From assembly GCF_000004195.4 (NCBI RefSeq), contig NC_030684.2:69981392-70045391 (forward strand): DNA of 64,000 bases. Direction: 5' to 3'. A program made the translations under genes and the position numbers. Positions 11,477-22,931 of this stretch are shown here, in pieces. The number at the start of each line of letters is the position of its first letter. Within the stretch, counting starts at the first letter, position 1. The DNA is from Xenopus tropicalis. Taxonomy: Eukaryota; Chordata; Amphibia; Anura; Pipidae. The notes below the pieces were generated by a model. It was not told where the DNA came from, did not search any database, and worked only from the letters and a program-made list of their open reading frames with translations.

Positions 11477-11635
11477 TTAAAGGTGACCATACAGGCTGTG
11501 ATCCATGTGATACCCAACTGCCTGGCCAGAAGGACAAATGGATCCATATTACAAACCATCTCCCCAATGCTGAGATGGGCCTCCTATTGTACCCCTGACT
11601 GATACAAATTTTCAGAGTATGTATGGCCACCTTAA
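11477..11635. mobile_element. TTAA MITE (AAGGTGRCCATACA family)
   Basis: It is bounded by TTAA at both ends, with inverted termini TTAAAGGTGACCATACA and TGTATGGCCACCTTAA. It is 159 bp long and non-coding. Partial relatives occur at 33067 and 40043-40129. Confidence 0.85.
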
Positions 11636-12366
11636 GATAAAATACTTCCTTAAAGTCATAGGGCTTACATTGGCCCCAATTTAAAAATATTTTGGAATAT
11701 TTTTTATAAACAAACAAATTTCAGAAATATTAACATGAACTGTTCAGGCTTTATAGAGCCACGGTATTTGTTTTGGTTTTTTTTACTAGAATCAACACGT
11801 CTTTTTAGTGAACACAACAGGAAACACAAGCCTCCCATATTCCAAATCAGAGATCATATTTCTAATAGGTCAAAGGCCAAGTAGCATTACGCATTGGGAA
11901 AAATTATAGATTCTTTTAAGAAGTGCCGTAATTGCACCTTTGGCTAAAATACCGCTACCAAGGGGAAAAAGAGGTCTATACAAACAAACCAGTTTGGTGC
12001 CTCCAACCTCCATTTCCTAGGGACCTATACAAACACAGAAACTTTTTATAGGCTGCCATATTTTGTTATAAATTTTCAATGCTTAAATGTGCATAAGCAA
12101 AATATTTTAAAATATCTGTGTGCTTGGCATAACTTACTTCTAAAAACTGCATTTTGATTGGCCGCACCACATATTTGGGGCACCCTGCTAACATACTGAG
12201 AATGGAAACATTGCTATTTTATATTTGCACTACAAACTGCAATAAGGCAATTGGAATAAGGGTAATAATGTAACAAATTTATATCATTTAGTATTAAGTT
12301 GTAAAGCTCCTCCTACTCCAGAAAGCTGTGTTTTTGCATGCTGGCAGCAAATCCAGGCTGCTATGC

Positions 12367-13204
12367 TGAGACAATAAGCAATTGGTCTTCATTTTTTATT
12401 ATATGCAGTTTTTACTTACCCGTATATACTCGAGTATAAGCCGATCCGAATATAAGCAGAGTTACCTAATTTTAGCTAAGAAAACTGGAAAAACTTATTG
12501 ACTCGAGTATAAGCCTAGGGTGGGAAATGCAGCAGCTACTGCTAAGTTTTAATAATCAAAATAAATACCAATAAAATTACATAAATTGAGGCATCAGTGG
12601 GGTATATGTTTTTCAATATTTATTTCAAAGAAAAACAGTAAACTAGCTCTGTAAGTGGAGAAGAGGGTCAACAAAAACAATATGAGTACTACCCCACGCT
12701 CATTGCACATTGGCAAACTGGCAGCAGACCCGGTCCCGGAGGAGATGTAAGGGCAAATAAGTATTGCTAGTGGGAGCCTAGGCCAGGGCGCTGGAGGGTC
12801 TGGTTGCAGGTGGCCTAATTTGCACACAAAGGAGAGAGGGTGCTAGCCTAGAGGGAACCATGGCACCCGACTCGAGTATAAGCCGAGGGTGACTTTTTCA
12901 GCACATTTTGGGTGCTGAAAAACTAGGCTTATACTCAAGTATATACAGTACTTTGCATTTTGTTCAGCAGCTCTCCAGTTTGGAATTTCAGCAGCTATCT
13001 GGTTACCAATTTAACCTAGCATTAGCCTAGTATTTGGCTACTGTGGTCTGTGACCCCCATTTGAAAACTGGAGTCAGAAGAGGAAAGCAAAAAATTAAAC
13101 TATAAAAAAAAAAGTTATGATCAATTGAAAAGTTGCTGAGAATAGCCCATTCTATAACATACTAAAAATGTATCTGTATCTGAAGGTGAACCACTACTTT
13201 AACC
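12367..13204 (+). mobile_element. T2-like MITE interrupted by a second element
   Basis: The left part (12367-12417, CAATTGGTCTTCATTTTTTA) and right part (12952-13204, from GTTCAGCAGCTCTCCAG to AAGGTGAACCACTACTTTAA) are adjacent segments of the family seen at 3164-3597. They are split by the insertion at 12418-12951. The 5' terminus is lost. Confidence 0.8.
12418..12951. mobile_element. DNA element with TATACTCGAGTATAAGCC ends
   Basis: Inverted termini (GTATATACTCGAGTATAAGC at the left, ATACTCAAGTATATACAGTA at the right) bound a 530-bp non-coding body with internal ACTCGAGTATAAGCC repeats. It is inserted in a T2-like MITE. A second copy is at 34683-35314. The superfamily was not determined. 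Confidence 0.8.
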
Positions 13205-13549
13205 TGTAATAAACCACTAGAGATATATTAAAACTTCTGTAAAGAAACAGAATTAGAAAAGAGAGGGAAGTTATATTACAACATATCTAGTATAAATAAA
13301 TTTAAAGCAACTGGACTTGTTAAGTAATCATTGAAGACGTTTCACTACTCATCCGAGCAGCTTCTTCAGTTCAACTGACTGGTATGGGAAGTCCTCAGCA
13401 TATATACTCTTCCACTAATCCAATCACAATGGCACTTTGTAACTCTTCAGAAAGGTGACATCTGAAACTCACAGAGGTGTGAATGCCGTGGAGTTACTTT
13501 GAAAGGATTACCAAAGTATCATGCAACTCTTCAAAGCAGGTGTTACTTG

Positions 13550-14152
13550 TTAGAGTTGCATGAATGGATGTGTGAAGAGTTCTGAAACTGCCGGGGTACA
13601 GATGTTAGAACAGCATTGTATGTAGCAGACAGATGGTGTCGAAGTCCCCCGCCTCTGTTTCTCCACTTTGACATGAATGGCCTCTTTTACACCTCTTTCA
13701 AACCAGCGGTCTTCTTTGTCCAAAATTTGGACGTTGCTATTTTCAAAGGAGTGTCCCTTGTCTTTTAGGTGTAGAAATACAGCAGAGTCCTGGCCTGTAG
13801 TATTTGCCCTCCTATGCTGAGCCATTCGCTTGGAGAGCAGTTGCTTTGTCTCACCAATGTAAAGGTCTGTGCACTCCTCGCTACACTGGACTGCGTATAC
13901 AACTTTGCTTTGTTTTTCCTTTGGTGTTGGATCCTTTGGGTGTACAAGTTTTTGTCTCAGTGTGTTGCCAGGTTTGAAAAACACAGGGATGTGGTGTTTG
14001 TTGAAAATTCTCCTGAGTTTCTCCGACACTCCTGCTACATATGGGATGACTATATTGCGCCTTCTCTCTGCCTCAGGACGGTTATTCCTTTTGGTGTTCC
14101 TGTTGGGCTTAGTTGCTCTTGTTTTGACAAATCCCAGTCTGGGTAGCCACAA
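13550..14152 (-). pseudogene. Penelope-like GIY-YIG endonuclease domain (partial ORF)
   Basis: The 200-codon frame contains the GIY-YIG endonuclease characteristic of Penelope-like elements. VVYAVQCSEEC supplies the first motif and the paired cysteines, DLYIGET the second, LSKRMAQHRRA the conserved Arg and His, HLKDKGHSF a further His, and RGVKEAIHV the catalytic-type Glu. In intact elements this domain nicks the target DNA and is fused C-terminally to the reverse transcriptase; here the fusion is broken by a frame change around 14050-14152. No full-length protein can be made from this copy. Confidence 0.9.
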
Positions 14153-14370
14153 GCTTTCAGTGCTCCTCTGAGATGTTTACATTCCTTGTCCTTGGACTCT
14201 GTATCAGTTGTTACACTTTCCGCCCTGTGGTGTAGAGTTCTAATGACACCCAGTTTGTGTTCCAGCGGATGGTGGGAATCGAACAACAGATATTGATCCG
14301 TATGAGTGGGTTTCCTGTATACGTCTGTTTTCAAGATACCCCCCTCTTTAATGGATATCAAACAGTCCAA
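14050..14370 (-). pseudogene. Penelope-like reverse transcriptase C-terminal remnant
   Basis: The frame reads LISIKEGGILKTDVYRKPTH, then TDQYLLFDSHHPLEHKLGVI and RTLHHRA, the well-conserved C-terminal part of Penelope-type reverse transcriptase (VYRKPT.TDQYL...HP...K). The upstream catalytic RT motifs are missing because the copy is 5'-truncated. It overlaps the endonuclease frame by about 100 bp in a different phase, so one indel separates the two. Confidence 0.9.
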
Positions 14371-14580
14371 AAAACTCAGTTCAGTTGAACTGAAGAAGCT
14401 GCTCGGATGAGTAGTGAAACGTCTTCAATGATTACTTAACAAGTCCAGTTGCTTTAAATTTATTTATACTAGATATACCATGACCTGGATGAATGAAAAT
14501 CTTCATAGACTTATATTACAACAGAAATCAATTAAATAATGTATTAACAGGTTTTGTATAATATATAAGGGTATTAATGG

Positions 14581-14911
14581 TACAGGTATGGGATCCCTTA
14601 TCTGGAAACCCGTTATTCAGAAAGTTCCGAAATACAGAAAGGCAAATTGCCATCGACTCCGTTATAAGCAAATAATTCAGATTTTTAAAAATGATTTCCT
14701 TTTTCTCTGTAATAATAAAACAGTACCTTGTACTTGATCCCAACTAAGATATAAATAATCCTTATTGGAGGCAAAACAATCCTATTGGGTTTACCTAATA
14801 TTTAAATGATTTTTAGCAGACTTAAGTTATGGAGATCCAAATTACAGAAAGATCCCTTATCCAGAAAACCCCAGGTCCCGAGCATTCTGGATAACAGGTC
14901 CCATACCTGTA
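14581..14911 (+). mobile_element. TA-flanked MITE (TACAGGTATGGGA family)
   Basis: Inverted termini TACAGGTATGGGATCCCTTA and GGTCCCATACCTGTA bound a 331-bp element. Starting at CAGG, the flanking TA dinucleotides fit a Tc1/mariner-like target. Other copies: 17161-17495, 22932-23499, 25670-25717, 36711-37005 and 56544-56840. Confidence 0.85.
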
Positions 14912-14922
14912 GTATGTATCAA

Positions 14923-16385
14923 TGTAAAATCACCAAATGGGCACTTAGAAAGTATGCTAGGGAATATTTGTTTTTTTTGCTACTGATCAATTTGCATAAG
15001 CAGAAAACACCACAGTGATCATTTACAAATGCAAGAACAAGTACTAAGAACTAAAATGGACACAAAACTGAGCACACTGACACTATATACATAACTATAT
15101 ACATACATAACCATGCACTCTCCTTTGCAACATGCAACAAGCACTGATGCACCCTTCAGTTGCTCTGATGAATTACAAAACAGAACATGAACTGAAGCAA
15201 CTGAACAATAAAATTACCGTCATCCTGAAAATGGCATTAATTCCAGGTTCCCCTTAGTGGTGTGTGCCAATAGCCACAACTGACTTGCACCAAGTAAAAG
15301 AGACGCTGGAAATATTGTAGCAGGGAAAAAAAGTTTGCTATGACTTTTCATGCTATTTACAAAATATGTCTGCTAATGATATGTCCATATTGATGCACAA
15401 GCTGCAGTGGACCCAATGCTAGTATTCTGGGGGGGGAATGGTATTGTGGATACAAAACGCATGACAACCTGCATCCAGATGTTGCACTTTGGACATTGCA
15501 CTGCATTTGTGAGTCCCCATGTAACATCTAACTTTCATACTGACTAGCAGAAAATATGGTATAAAAGACATGCTGATAATCTCTAATGCAAGTTATTGCG
15601 CAGTGTGAGCGCAGAATCAGTGCAGGATAACATGTACGAGCTTAACCACTTCACTACATATTTATGTCACTGCATTACCCTTGTGCAAAAATATCTCTGC
15701 TTGGGCTGTCAGTCACTCCACAATATTCATCCCACAGCTTCTTACTATATAATTCATTCCAATTAAGTAAGAATCAGCAGCAGGCATCTGGTGGCAATTC
15801 TTAGTTCCAGCATTGCCATAATATTACTGTGAAACTGTCCATACAGGGTAAACATTTACATAGCAATGAAATAGAAAAAAACAGCACTTTTGTAGTTGAA
15901 TTTCTTTTTACTTAAAGAAGTCAAGAGCATTCTATGAGCACTGATATCTGTTTATTATCACTGCACTCTGAAGAATTAGATGCATGTTTAAAAGCATGCT
16001 TAAGGCACTGGATTACAGTAAGTAAAAAATGTATAAATGAATAGAATGAGTCAGAAATACAAGTGAATGGAGCTCTGTAAGAGTTCTATGTAGACACACT
16101 GTTTGTTGGTATTGTAGCAAGGCAGCAGGCAAGAGGAGCAGCATTTACACAGACATTAATGCAGGTATATCTGCCCGAGAGATTTACAAGGCTCTATGCG
16201 GAACTGCCTGCTTGCTTTTATGACAGGACAAACTTGGCTGTTTTCCTGCAGAATGGAATCTGCATTATGTGTCCTGTACATCACTACTCAGCAGTCTGTG
16301 CCAGAGGCTGAGGGTTCTTCCCTGCTGCAGTATCTGAGCATTTGAACTTGGGATGTGTTGGGAAGACTGCAGACAGAGACCTTAC
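14923..16385. other. MCF2 intron, no recognised element
   Basis: Intronic sequence between the TACAGGTATGGGA element and the alternative first exon in which nothing specific was recognised. Confidence 0.55.
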
Positions 16386-16436
16386 CGCATTCCTTCGGAA
16401 CCTCATTGAGCCTCTTGGGAGATTTCCTTCGGCCAT
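16386..16436 (-). CDS. mcf2: MCF2 alternative first coding exon (short isoform)
   Basis: The exon encodes 17 residues, MAEGNLPRGSMRFRRNA, ending at donor GCG then GTAAGG in phase 0. It joins in phase to exon 5, which starts H-SFPGNLH. Mammalian MCF2 has a known isoform starting with a very similar peptide that also ends in MRFRRNA and continues ASFPGNLH, so this is a conserved internal promoter and start. The ATG has G at -3 and G at +4. The frame is open further upstream to an ATG at 16613, so a longer N-terminus cannot be excluded from sequence alone. Confidence 0.9.
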
Positions 16437-16800
16437 CTCGGTGCTTAGCAGAAGTAACAAGCTCTTTCTCTTTATTGTCAGGAAAGCATTGGTGATATAG
16501 GATCTGCTGGTTGTTGGATGCCTAATAGAAGCTGAAGGGAGGACAGTGGCAGGCTTGCTGCTGCATCTGCTTCCATAACCACAGCACTGCGAAAAGGAAC
16601 TAGTGTAGGACAAAACTGCTCCGTCTACGAGCCTTGCATTGATTCGCCAGCGTTCATGTTAATCTCCAGCAGACACACATTGACTGGCTAACATAGCCAC
16701 ACAGCGGAGCAGCACTGTCCTGGCAGAGCCCAAACATACACACCTGGCTCTCAAATAGCCCGATGGACGGGGGCTAATGTTTAACCCCTACACTGCCAGA
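16437..16800 (-). promoter_or_regulatory. Probable 5' UTR and internal promoter of the MCF2 short transcript
   Basis: This stretch directly upstream of the alternative start is richer in G+C and CpG than the flanking intron, especially around 16620-16780. No TATA box at a convincing distance was identified and no transcription start can be fixed. The call is inferred from position and composition. Confidence 0.4.
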
Positions 16801-17160
16801 AGGGAAAAAATCTTTTAAAAAAATCCAGCAATAGAAAAGGTCATGGATTTTTTTTTGTTAACCCCCACAAACAATTTGTTTTTTGTTATTAAAAAAATGC
16901 CATTTATAAAATGTGTAACCAATTCTGAAAAGTAGTGTCATAGGGGAACATTAATAACAATATAATGAAAATGTATGTTTTTACAGATTAGTTTTTCCAT
17001 CATCTGCAACCTATTATACATATATCTATATTTATTATTTTTTCCTGTTATAATAAAAAACATATACATTTATATATAATGTGTGTGTATATTTAACATA
17101 CATTCAATATTAGTTACTGGAAAAGATAGCAAATTGATTTTCATAGCATTAAATATACAG

Positions 17161-17495
17161 TACAGGTATAGGACCGATTATCCAGAATGTTTGGGACCTG
17201 GGGTTTTCCGGAAAAGGGGTCTTTTTGTAATTTGGATCTGCATACATAGTCTACTAAAAATTATATGAACCATAATTAAACCCAATAGAACAGTTTTGCT
17301 TCCAATAAGGATTAAATATACAATATCTAAGTTGGGATCAAGTATAAAGTACTGTTTTATTATTACAGAGAAAAAGGGATATCATTTTTAAAATGTGTAA
17401 TTATTAGTTTAAAATGGAGTTTATGGGAAATGGCCTTTCTGTAATTCAGAACTTTCTGGATAATGGGTTTCTGGATAACATATGCCATACCTGTA
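17161..17495 (-). mobile_element. TA-flanked MITE (TACAGGTATGGGA family)
   Basis: A near full-length copy in opposite orientation to that at 14581. It starts TACAGGTATAGGACCGATTA, ends GCCATACCTGTA, and contains the GTTTTCCGGAAAA and AATTTGGATCT blocks in reverse. Confidence 0.85.
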
Positions 17496-19017
17496 CAGTT
17501 AAATGTGTGTCATATGTAGTCTCATAACTAAAGAAACTTACCAGATGCCCATTTACATTTTATACAAATCTTTTTTAATGGTTTAAACTGCTAAATGCAA
17601 GCTTTGCTCATCAGCTCTGCTGTTCCTGCAGGTTGTTTATTTAAGAAACCCTTGGACTGACAGCAAGCCAGCTATCCTCTTATAGAACTGCTGAGCTGTA
17701 GGTCATATTTACAATGATGTAGAAGTTACAATTACTAATATATTTTTATTTAGAGTAGAAAATTAATTTAGAGTAGCAAATTTGTAATACATTTTCTTTT
17801 ATGGCACATTTACAACAGTACTATCCCCACCAAACAAGAATTGCTCACAAGATATGACATATTACTCAGCTGCTGAATGGTACAGTGAATACTCCCCCTG
17901 TGCATACCTTGGGGGCAATTATCATTCACCTGGTGATACACAGTTGGGGAGCTGCACTGTACATTCCAAAGTGCAACATTTAGCTTTGAAATTGTAGTTA
18001 ATATGTACTTTTATTTCTCGGTATGTACTAAAAGGCATTATGTTTGTCCAGGTGCAGTAGCCCATAGCAACCAATAAAATGCTTGCTATTATTTACATGG
18101 AGCATAACACCTATCACTGGTAATGCATTTTCCATTCTAATTGAAGGCCCAGAGTGCCAGCAACTTTAAGGGGTTTATTTATTTACACTGGAAACAAACA
18201 TCACCACCGACATTGCCCATAGCAACCAATCTTTGCTTTTGTTTTCCAACTTATAGGTGACCGTTCAGAGATGCAGGCTGCTTCCGGTGGGCAGGTGCAT
18301 GTTTATACAGAGCTCATTGTGTCTATGTTAGTAGACCTTTCTGATTACAGGGGGAGGCAGGGGTAGTAGTAAGAGAACAGAGAACATTTTTAATTAAGGA
18401 ATATGCAGAAAATATTGTTAACACAAGCCCCATTTATTATATTTATGTTAAACAAAGGCAAATGTAGCTGTTTACTACCCCTTTGAGTATTTTTAAGCAT
18501 GCACCACCATGAAATACTCTCCAGCCCTGTGTTGTCATATGTACACAACATTGGACACCATCAACCTATAGTTTCTTACTTTTGTACACTGGGTATTTTT
18601 TGTGCAACTGTGCAATGTGTGTGGGCTGTTCAGGCAAAAACTGAATACAATCCATAAAATCTGTACAGGCAGACAGATAATTCCAGGTGGATCCCCTGAC
18701 ATGGGTGCTAGACAGGCGCTGCAAGGCATGCTATTCAAAGTGATGACTGATAAATGCTGCATCAGGTGTTTTCCTTGCAAAATATCCAATAAAATACTGA
18801 GACTAGACATCTGTATGGCCTCAGAAAACAATGCAATGATACTACCATTTTAAAGAGGGATGTTGGAGAATATCTGTTAGCTGATGAGGTCATACCTTCA
18901 AATTGTAATCATTAAATGCAGGGCTGTAGACAGATAAATACTGTCTGGCAGAAAAAAAATGGTTTATCTGTTCATATACACTTCAAGGGGTTTGGTTTAA
19001 AAGAAGCCCTAAGCACC
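17496..19017. other. MCF2 intron, no complete element recognised
   Basis: It contains the block TTGCCCATAGCAACCAATC at about 18213, often found in frog repeats, but no element ends. No exon was seen. Confidence 0.5.
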
Positions 19018-19257
19018 TTTAAGGGCAGTGACACTTGGGGAGATTAGTCGCCGTGCGACAAACCTTCACTGTCACAGGCGATTAATTTCCCCGCAATGCC
19101 ATCCCACCGGCTAGAATGTAAATCGCCAGTTAGATAGCATACGCGGCACCGCGATTTGCCAAAGTTGCTTTGAGAGGAAACTTCGGGCGGATGGCAAATC
19201 GTGGTGCCGCTATGCCATCCCACCGGCGACTAATCTTCCCATGTGTCACTGCCCTAA
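19018..19257. mobile_element. TTAA MITE with GGCGACTAATC-type termini
   Basis: The termini TTAAGGGCAGTGACACTTGG and CATGTGTCACTGCCCTAA are inverted, and the body has internal palindromic blocks (AAATCGCxGTGCCGC). It is CpG-rich relative to its surroundings. Related by ends and design to 29667-29876. Confidence 0.8.
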
Positions 19258-19390
19258 AAGAGAAGGAAAGTCATTTTGGTATTTTACTGCCAATAGATTA
19301 GCCACATTAGTGCCACCTAGAACAATATATTTATTCTGCAGAAAGCATTGCCATACCGGAGTAAACAGCTTTAGAAGCTTTCTCTGTTTG

Positions 19391-19998
19391 CTTATAGGAG
19401 AAGGAAAGGCTAGTAAAGAGTTAATCTCAAGCTGCAGGCATACCTTCAGTTGTCTCAATAGTGCCCTTAAGTCTCCCCATATTTCACCCGTTCAGATGAT
19501 CATCATAGAAAAAAACCCACTGAGCTCTGTAAAGAAAGTTCCCATAATGCCTCGCTCCTGCACCAAGACCAGTGTACATGCTCAGTGTGTATGACTATGA
19601 GGAAGCTTCCTGCTTTACATAGACCTTTCTGATAAAGCTTACTTAGTTTTTACCTTTCCTTCTCCTTTAAGTAGCTTCCTGCCTGCCTGCAGTCTAGCCC
19701 TTACAGCTCAGATCACACATTCCTAAGGGAGGGGGGAGGGAGTTCTTAGCATTCTGGTGGGAGGGGGGAGCAGGAGAGAAGAGAGAACTGCACAGACTCT
19801 GGCCCTTGGAATTAAGGCTGTTTCTGAGAGAGGAAGTCAGACACTGGAACATCATGTTTACAAAAGAAGAGACAAGAAATCCTGTGTTTCTTTTGATAGA
19901 GAACTCAATGCAGCATTAATGTAAGTGCTTATGGCTGTATTTACATAGACCTTCCTGATAAAGCTTACTTAGTTTTTACCTTTCCTTCTCCTTTAAGT
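19391..19998. mobile_element. Composite T2-type MITEs (TTAAAGGAGAAGGAAAGG family)
   Basis: The left end TATAGGAGAAGGAAAGGCTA is at 19397. The matching right end, ending CTTTCCTTCTCCTTTAA, occurs twice, near 19618-19671 and 19941-19997, each preceded by ACATAGACCTT-CTGATAAAG. The block is either two adjacent copies or one with a duplicated end. It is non-coding. Confidence 0.75.
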
Positions 19999-19999
19999 T

Positions 20000-20942
20000 A
20001 TGTCACATATGTTATAAAATGCACTAACTGAAAACTAATAAAATATACTGTATCAACATGCCTCCCAGCATTTCAGCTTGAAAAAGGACAATTTAGGCCA
20101 CCCCACCTATCCACCTTCCTATATTAAGATGTATGATTCCAGATAGTGCCATGGACAGAGCCAAGAGAAAATGGGGCTTGTGGGAGTTGTGGTTTGAACT
20201 GTGGCCAACATTTTGGCATAATTATGCGTGGTCAGGGATGGTCATGGAATAAAGTTGTGCATGTGCACGCCATTCATTTTTAAGGCCCCTTTCCCTGGAG
20301 ACCAGTGGGCTAATAATTGGGGCCCTGTGGTTGGGAGGGACCAGCTAACTTAGTATTGAGTATCATTTGTGCTGGCAGCCCTGCCAGTGGAAATCAGGTA
20401 CAGGGGGTATATATACACAGTGTGGTAGGGAATCACTTAATCTACAAGATCTGCAAGGTAATGTTTATTCAGATGTGCACTATTATATACTTTAGATTGA
20501 ATTAGTAATTAAATTACTTTAAAATATATGAGTGCATTGTGCTATTGGCATGTTTGGGGTAATATACATACTTGCTAACTTTTTTAAATTAAAATTTCAT
20601 TTTTAGGCCATATCACCAACTCACCCAACTGCACCCAGTTAAGCTACTTAACTGATCTACCCCAAATCCAGCCAAATATTGATTAACCCTAACCCTTTTA
20701 AGTAAGCTTGCCAGGACTGTCCAAGGAAATTTTTGAAAGTTAGCACAAATGTCACCCAAAGCCCATGATATCCATCTGAGCAGGGACACATGGCAGGGGT
20801 TAAGGTGGACTAGGAGCAAGGGCGACATGGCCAAAATGCACCTAGATCGCTTCAGTTGGCATCTCTGCCATAGCACTGTCCTGTGCTAACATAATACCTT
20901 GGGTAATATGTACAATGTTTATTGATCAGTATTACTGCTTGG

Positions 20943-20945
<3 letters not shown>
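20000..20945. other. MCF2 intron with repeat fragments
   Basis: CATGCCTCCCAGCATTTCAG at 20060 resembles the left end of the element at 29294-30126, without a right partner. Otherwise unrecognised. Confidence 0.45.

Positions 20946-20974
<29 letters not shown>
20946..20974. repeat. (TA)n microsatellite
   Basis: An uninterrupted AT dinucleotide run in the intron about 480 bp upstream of exon 4. Confidence 0.95.
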
Positions 20975-20977
<3 letters not shown>

Positions 20978-21456
20978 TCTTTGCTATTTATTACTGTCCC
21001 ATCCTTGCATGTCTGGAGTAAAGTGGTTAGTACTATAATGAAGCTTTTTAACTAATATTCTTAAATTCCTATGCATATAGGGTACCTATCTACACATATT
21101 AGTAGGTATAGGGAAACATATTTTATAACACTTTGCACTACCCATTGTCTACCAAGTTAAAAAAAAAGCTATGCAAAACATTTGTTTTTAAAACCCATAC
21201 ATAAGCCACTATTGAGAAAATGGCACTGGGGACACTCTTGATGTAGTGATCGGATGGATTTTTTTCAGGGGGGCTCGATTTGGCATCTTTGCCTTGAAAA
21301 AAATCAGCTTGAACCAGTGCTGTCCTCTGCTGGGTAGATTGGTATGGCTGTGTCTCTCAGACTAGATGTCCTGGGGTCTGCTGCATGGAGGAGTTAGAAG
21401 CCTGAAAATTCCTTAATTTTCCACAATACACCTATGGGTCACAAGGAATAACTTAC

Positions 21457-21547
21457 AGACAATTTCTGGAGAGTTGATCTTACAGACGTCCATGTATCCA
21501 ACCTTCTGTCCAATATTACAATAAATTTCACATCTGAGCCTTGTTTA
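21457..21547 (-). CDS. mcf2: MCF2 exon 4 (SEC14 domain)
   Basis: After the acceptor TTCTTCCAG the exon completes a Ser codon, then reads KQGSDVKFIVILDRRLDTWT and continues SVRSTLQKLS to the donor TCT then GTAAGT (phase 0). The ILDRR...W.S signature is the central strand of SEC14 domains in Dbl-family exchange factors. Its 91 nt fit between phase 2 and phase 0. Short-isoform transcripts starting at 16.4 kb would lack this exon and so half of the domain. Confidence 0.93.
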
Positions 21548-22099
21548 CTGGAAGAAAAAAAACCAAAACAGATTGATATTAAGACTTTTTTGAACATGGT
21601 TTTGTTCTGTTTATCCTAAGGGAGGGATAACTAACAAAACAGAAATCATTGTATTTCTACCATTAGCTTCCCAATTTCTTCAGATTTCATTTACAGTTTG
21701 CAATGGCTCCTTTTATTCAACCTTACTGGTACACTATCTGTAACCCCTTTATTATATCCCTTAAAAAATGCTGCTTTTATCTACACAAAATTACCTAAAT
21801 TGGCCCTTTCCTTAGTTTGGAAATATTTAGAAGGCCCAGTAAGGGCCTGATGAATATCTTGGTAGATTTGATTATCTTGCAATGTTTTGGGGCCGTAAAT
21901 TCAAGTGTGATTGCTAATGTTCTCTAAATAGCATACTATTCTGTTACTAGACCTATTTGATGCTGCTTTAAAAACACCTAGTTGTGTTGTATCGTTTATA
22001 AAATGAAAGAATAAAAACCTTAAAAAAAAGTTCAATATTAAATGACACCTCTGAACCAAAATCCTACAGGATAAGCTTACATAAGTACTGTTACAGTAC

Positions 22100-22214
22100 C
22101 TTGGAATAGAGGTTAGGTATGTTAATACTTTCTGGAGAACACTTTCTGGAAATTCATTGAATGTGGCATTTTCTGGAAGAGTGATGATCCAACCATTGTC
22201 TTTTCCCCGACCAC
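22100..22214 (-). CDS. mcf2: MCF2 exon 3 (SEC14 domain)
   Basis: The exon runs from acceptor TTTATAAG to a less usual donor, AAG then GTACTG. It encodes the GGRGKDNGWIITLPENATF segment and ends in VLTYLTSIP plus two bases. This is the first beta-strand and helix of the SEC14 fold; the same GGRG, ITFPE and LTYLTSIP signatures mark MCF2 and MCF2L. It is 115 nt long and its phases fit exons 2 and 4 exactly. Confidence 0.93.
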
Positions 22215-22931
22215 CTTATAAAAGTAGATGCACCAGTTAATATGTTAATAATGATATGTACAGACACAGTCACACACTAGTGTAAGCATCATTTTTATTT
22301 CTAGAACACACCAGAGCACTAGTGACCTACTATTTGTGGTGATTGTTAGTTCAAGAACCCAGAATTAATGATTCGGAGCAGCAGGGCCTGAGATCCGCCT
22401 CAGGTCTTACATGCAGCACTGATAACGGGCAAAGAAATGAAGGCACCAAATTTTGGGGGGTTCACCTTGATAATAAAACTTATATTTTCAATAATTACCT
22501 GTTTAGGGGTTCACTTTTATTCCACAGCAAACTTTTTATAACACTTTACCTTTCAATTTATTTTGACCTGCTGCAGTAGATGTGTATGTTCCTAGCACCT
22601 GTGTTTTATTTCCTCTTTGTTGTGGGTGTGGCTTGGTTTTGGCGCTTGTTTTGGCTACAATTTATAAAGGTTGGCTTTAAAACTTGGATATTGTAAAATC
22701 TGCCCACAAGCTGAATAATTAAATAGCAAAAACACTTGTTTGATCGATAGTCAGAGCTAAGGCAAAGATAGACCAGAATTTCTTGCAGATTATGAGATGA
22801 GACATGAGATTTAATGATAATGCAATATTGTTTGTCCAGCTTGTTTGTTAAAGTACAAAAAAATGCACAGATATTCATAAGTAAGGTCATAATTGGGAAA
22901 TGTTCCCAACCATACCTGTACACTTGTGCTA

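Larger units (their letters stand above)
13271..14522 (-). mobile_element. Short Penelope-like retroelement copy with 12-bp TSD
   Basis: A 12-bp direct repeat TTATATTACAAC flanks the copy (13271-13282 and 14511-14522). Inside, a perfect 96-bp inverted repeat (13283-13378 and 14381-14476) encloses the 3' half of a Penelope-type ORF on the minus strand. A 34-bp tail (14477-14510, containing CATGACCTGGATGAATG) follows the right arm. Penelope-like elements typically insert as 5'-truncated copies with an inverted partial pLTR, which fits exactly. Perfect arms suggest a fairly recent insertion, though the ORF is already frameshifted. Confidence 0.93.

Noticed and set aside
13814..14171. Plus-strand open frames of 100-110 codons
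   Set aside because: They are antisense shadows of the Penelope-like endonuclease frame.
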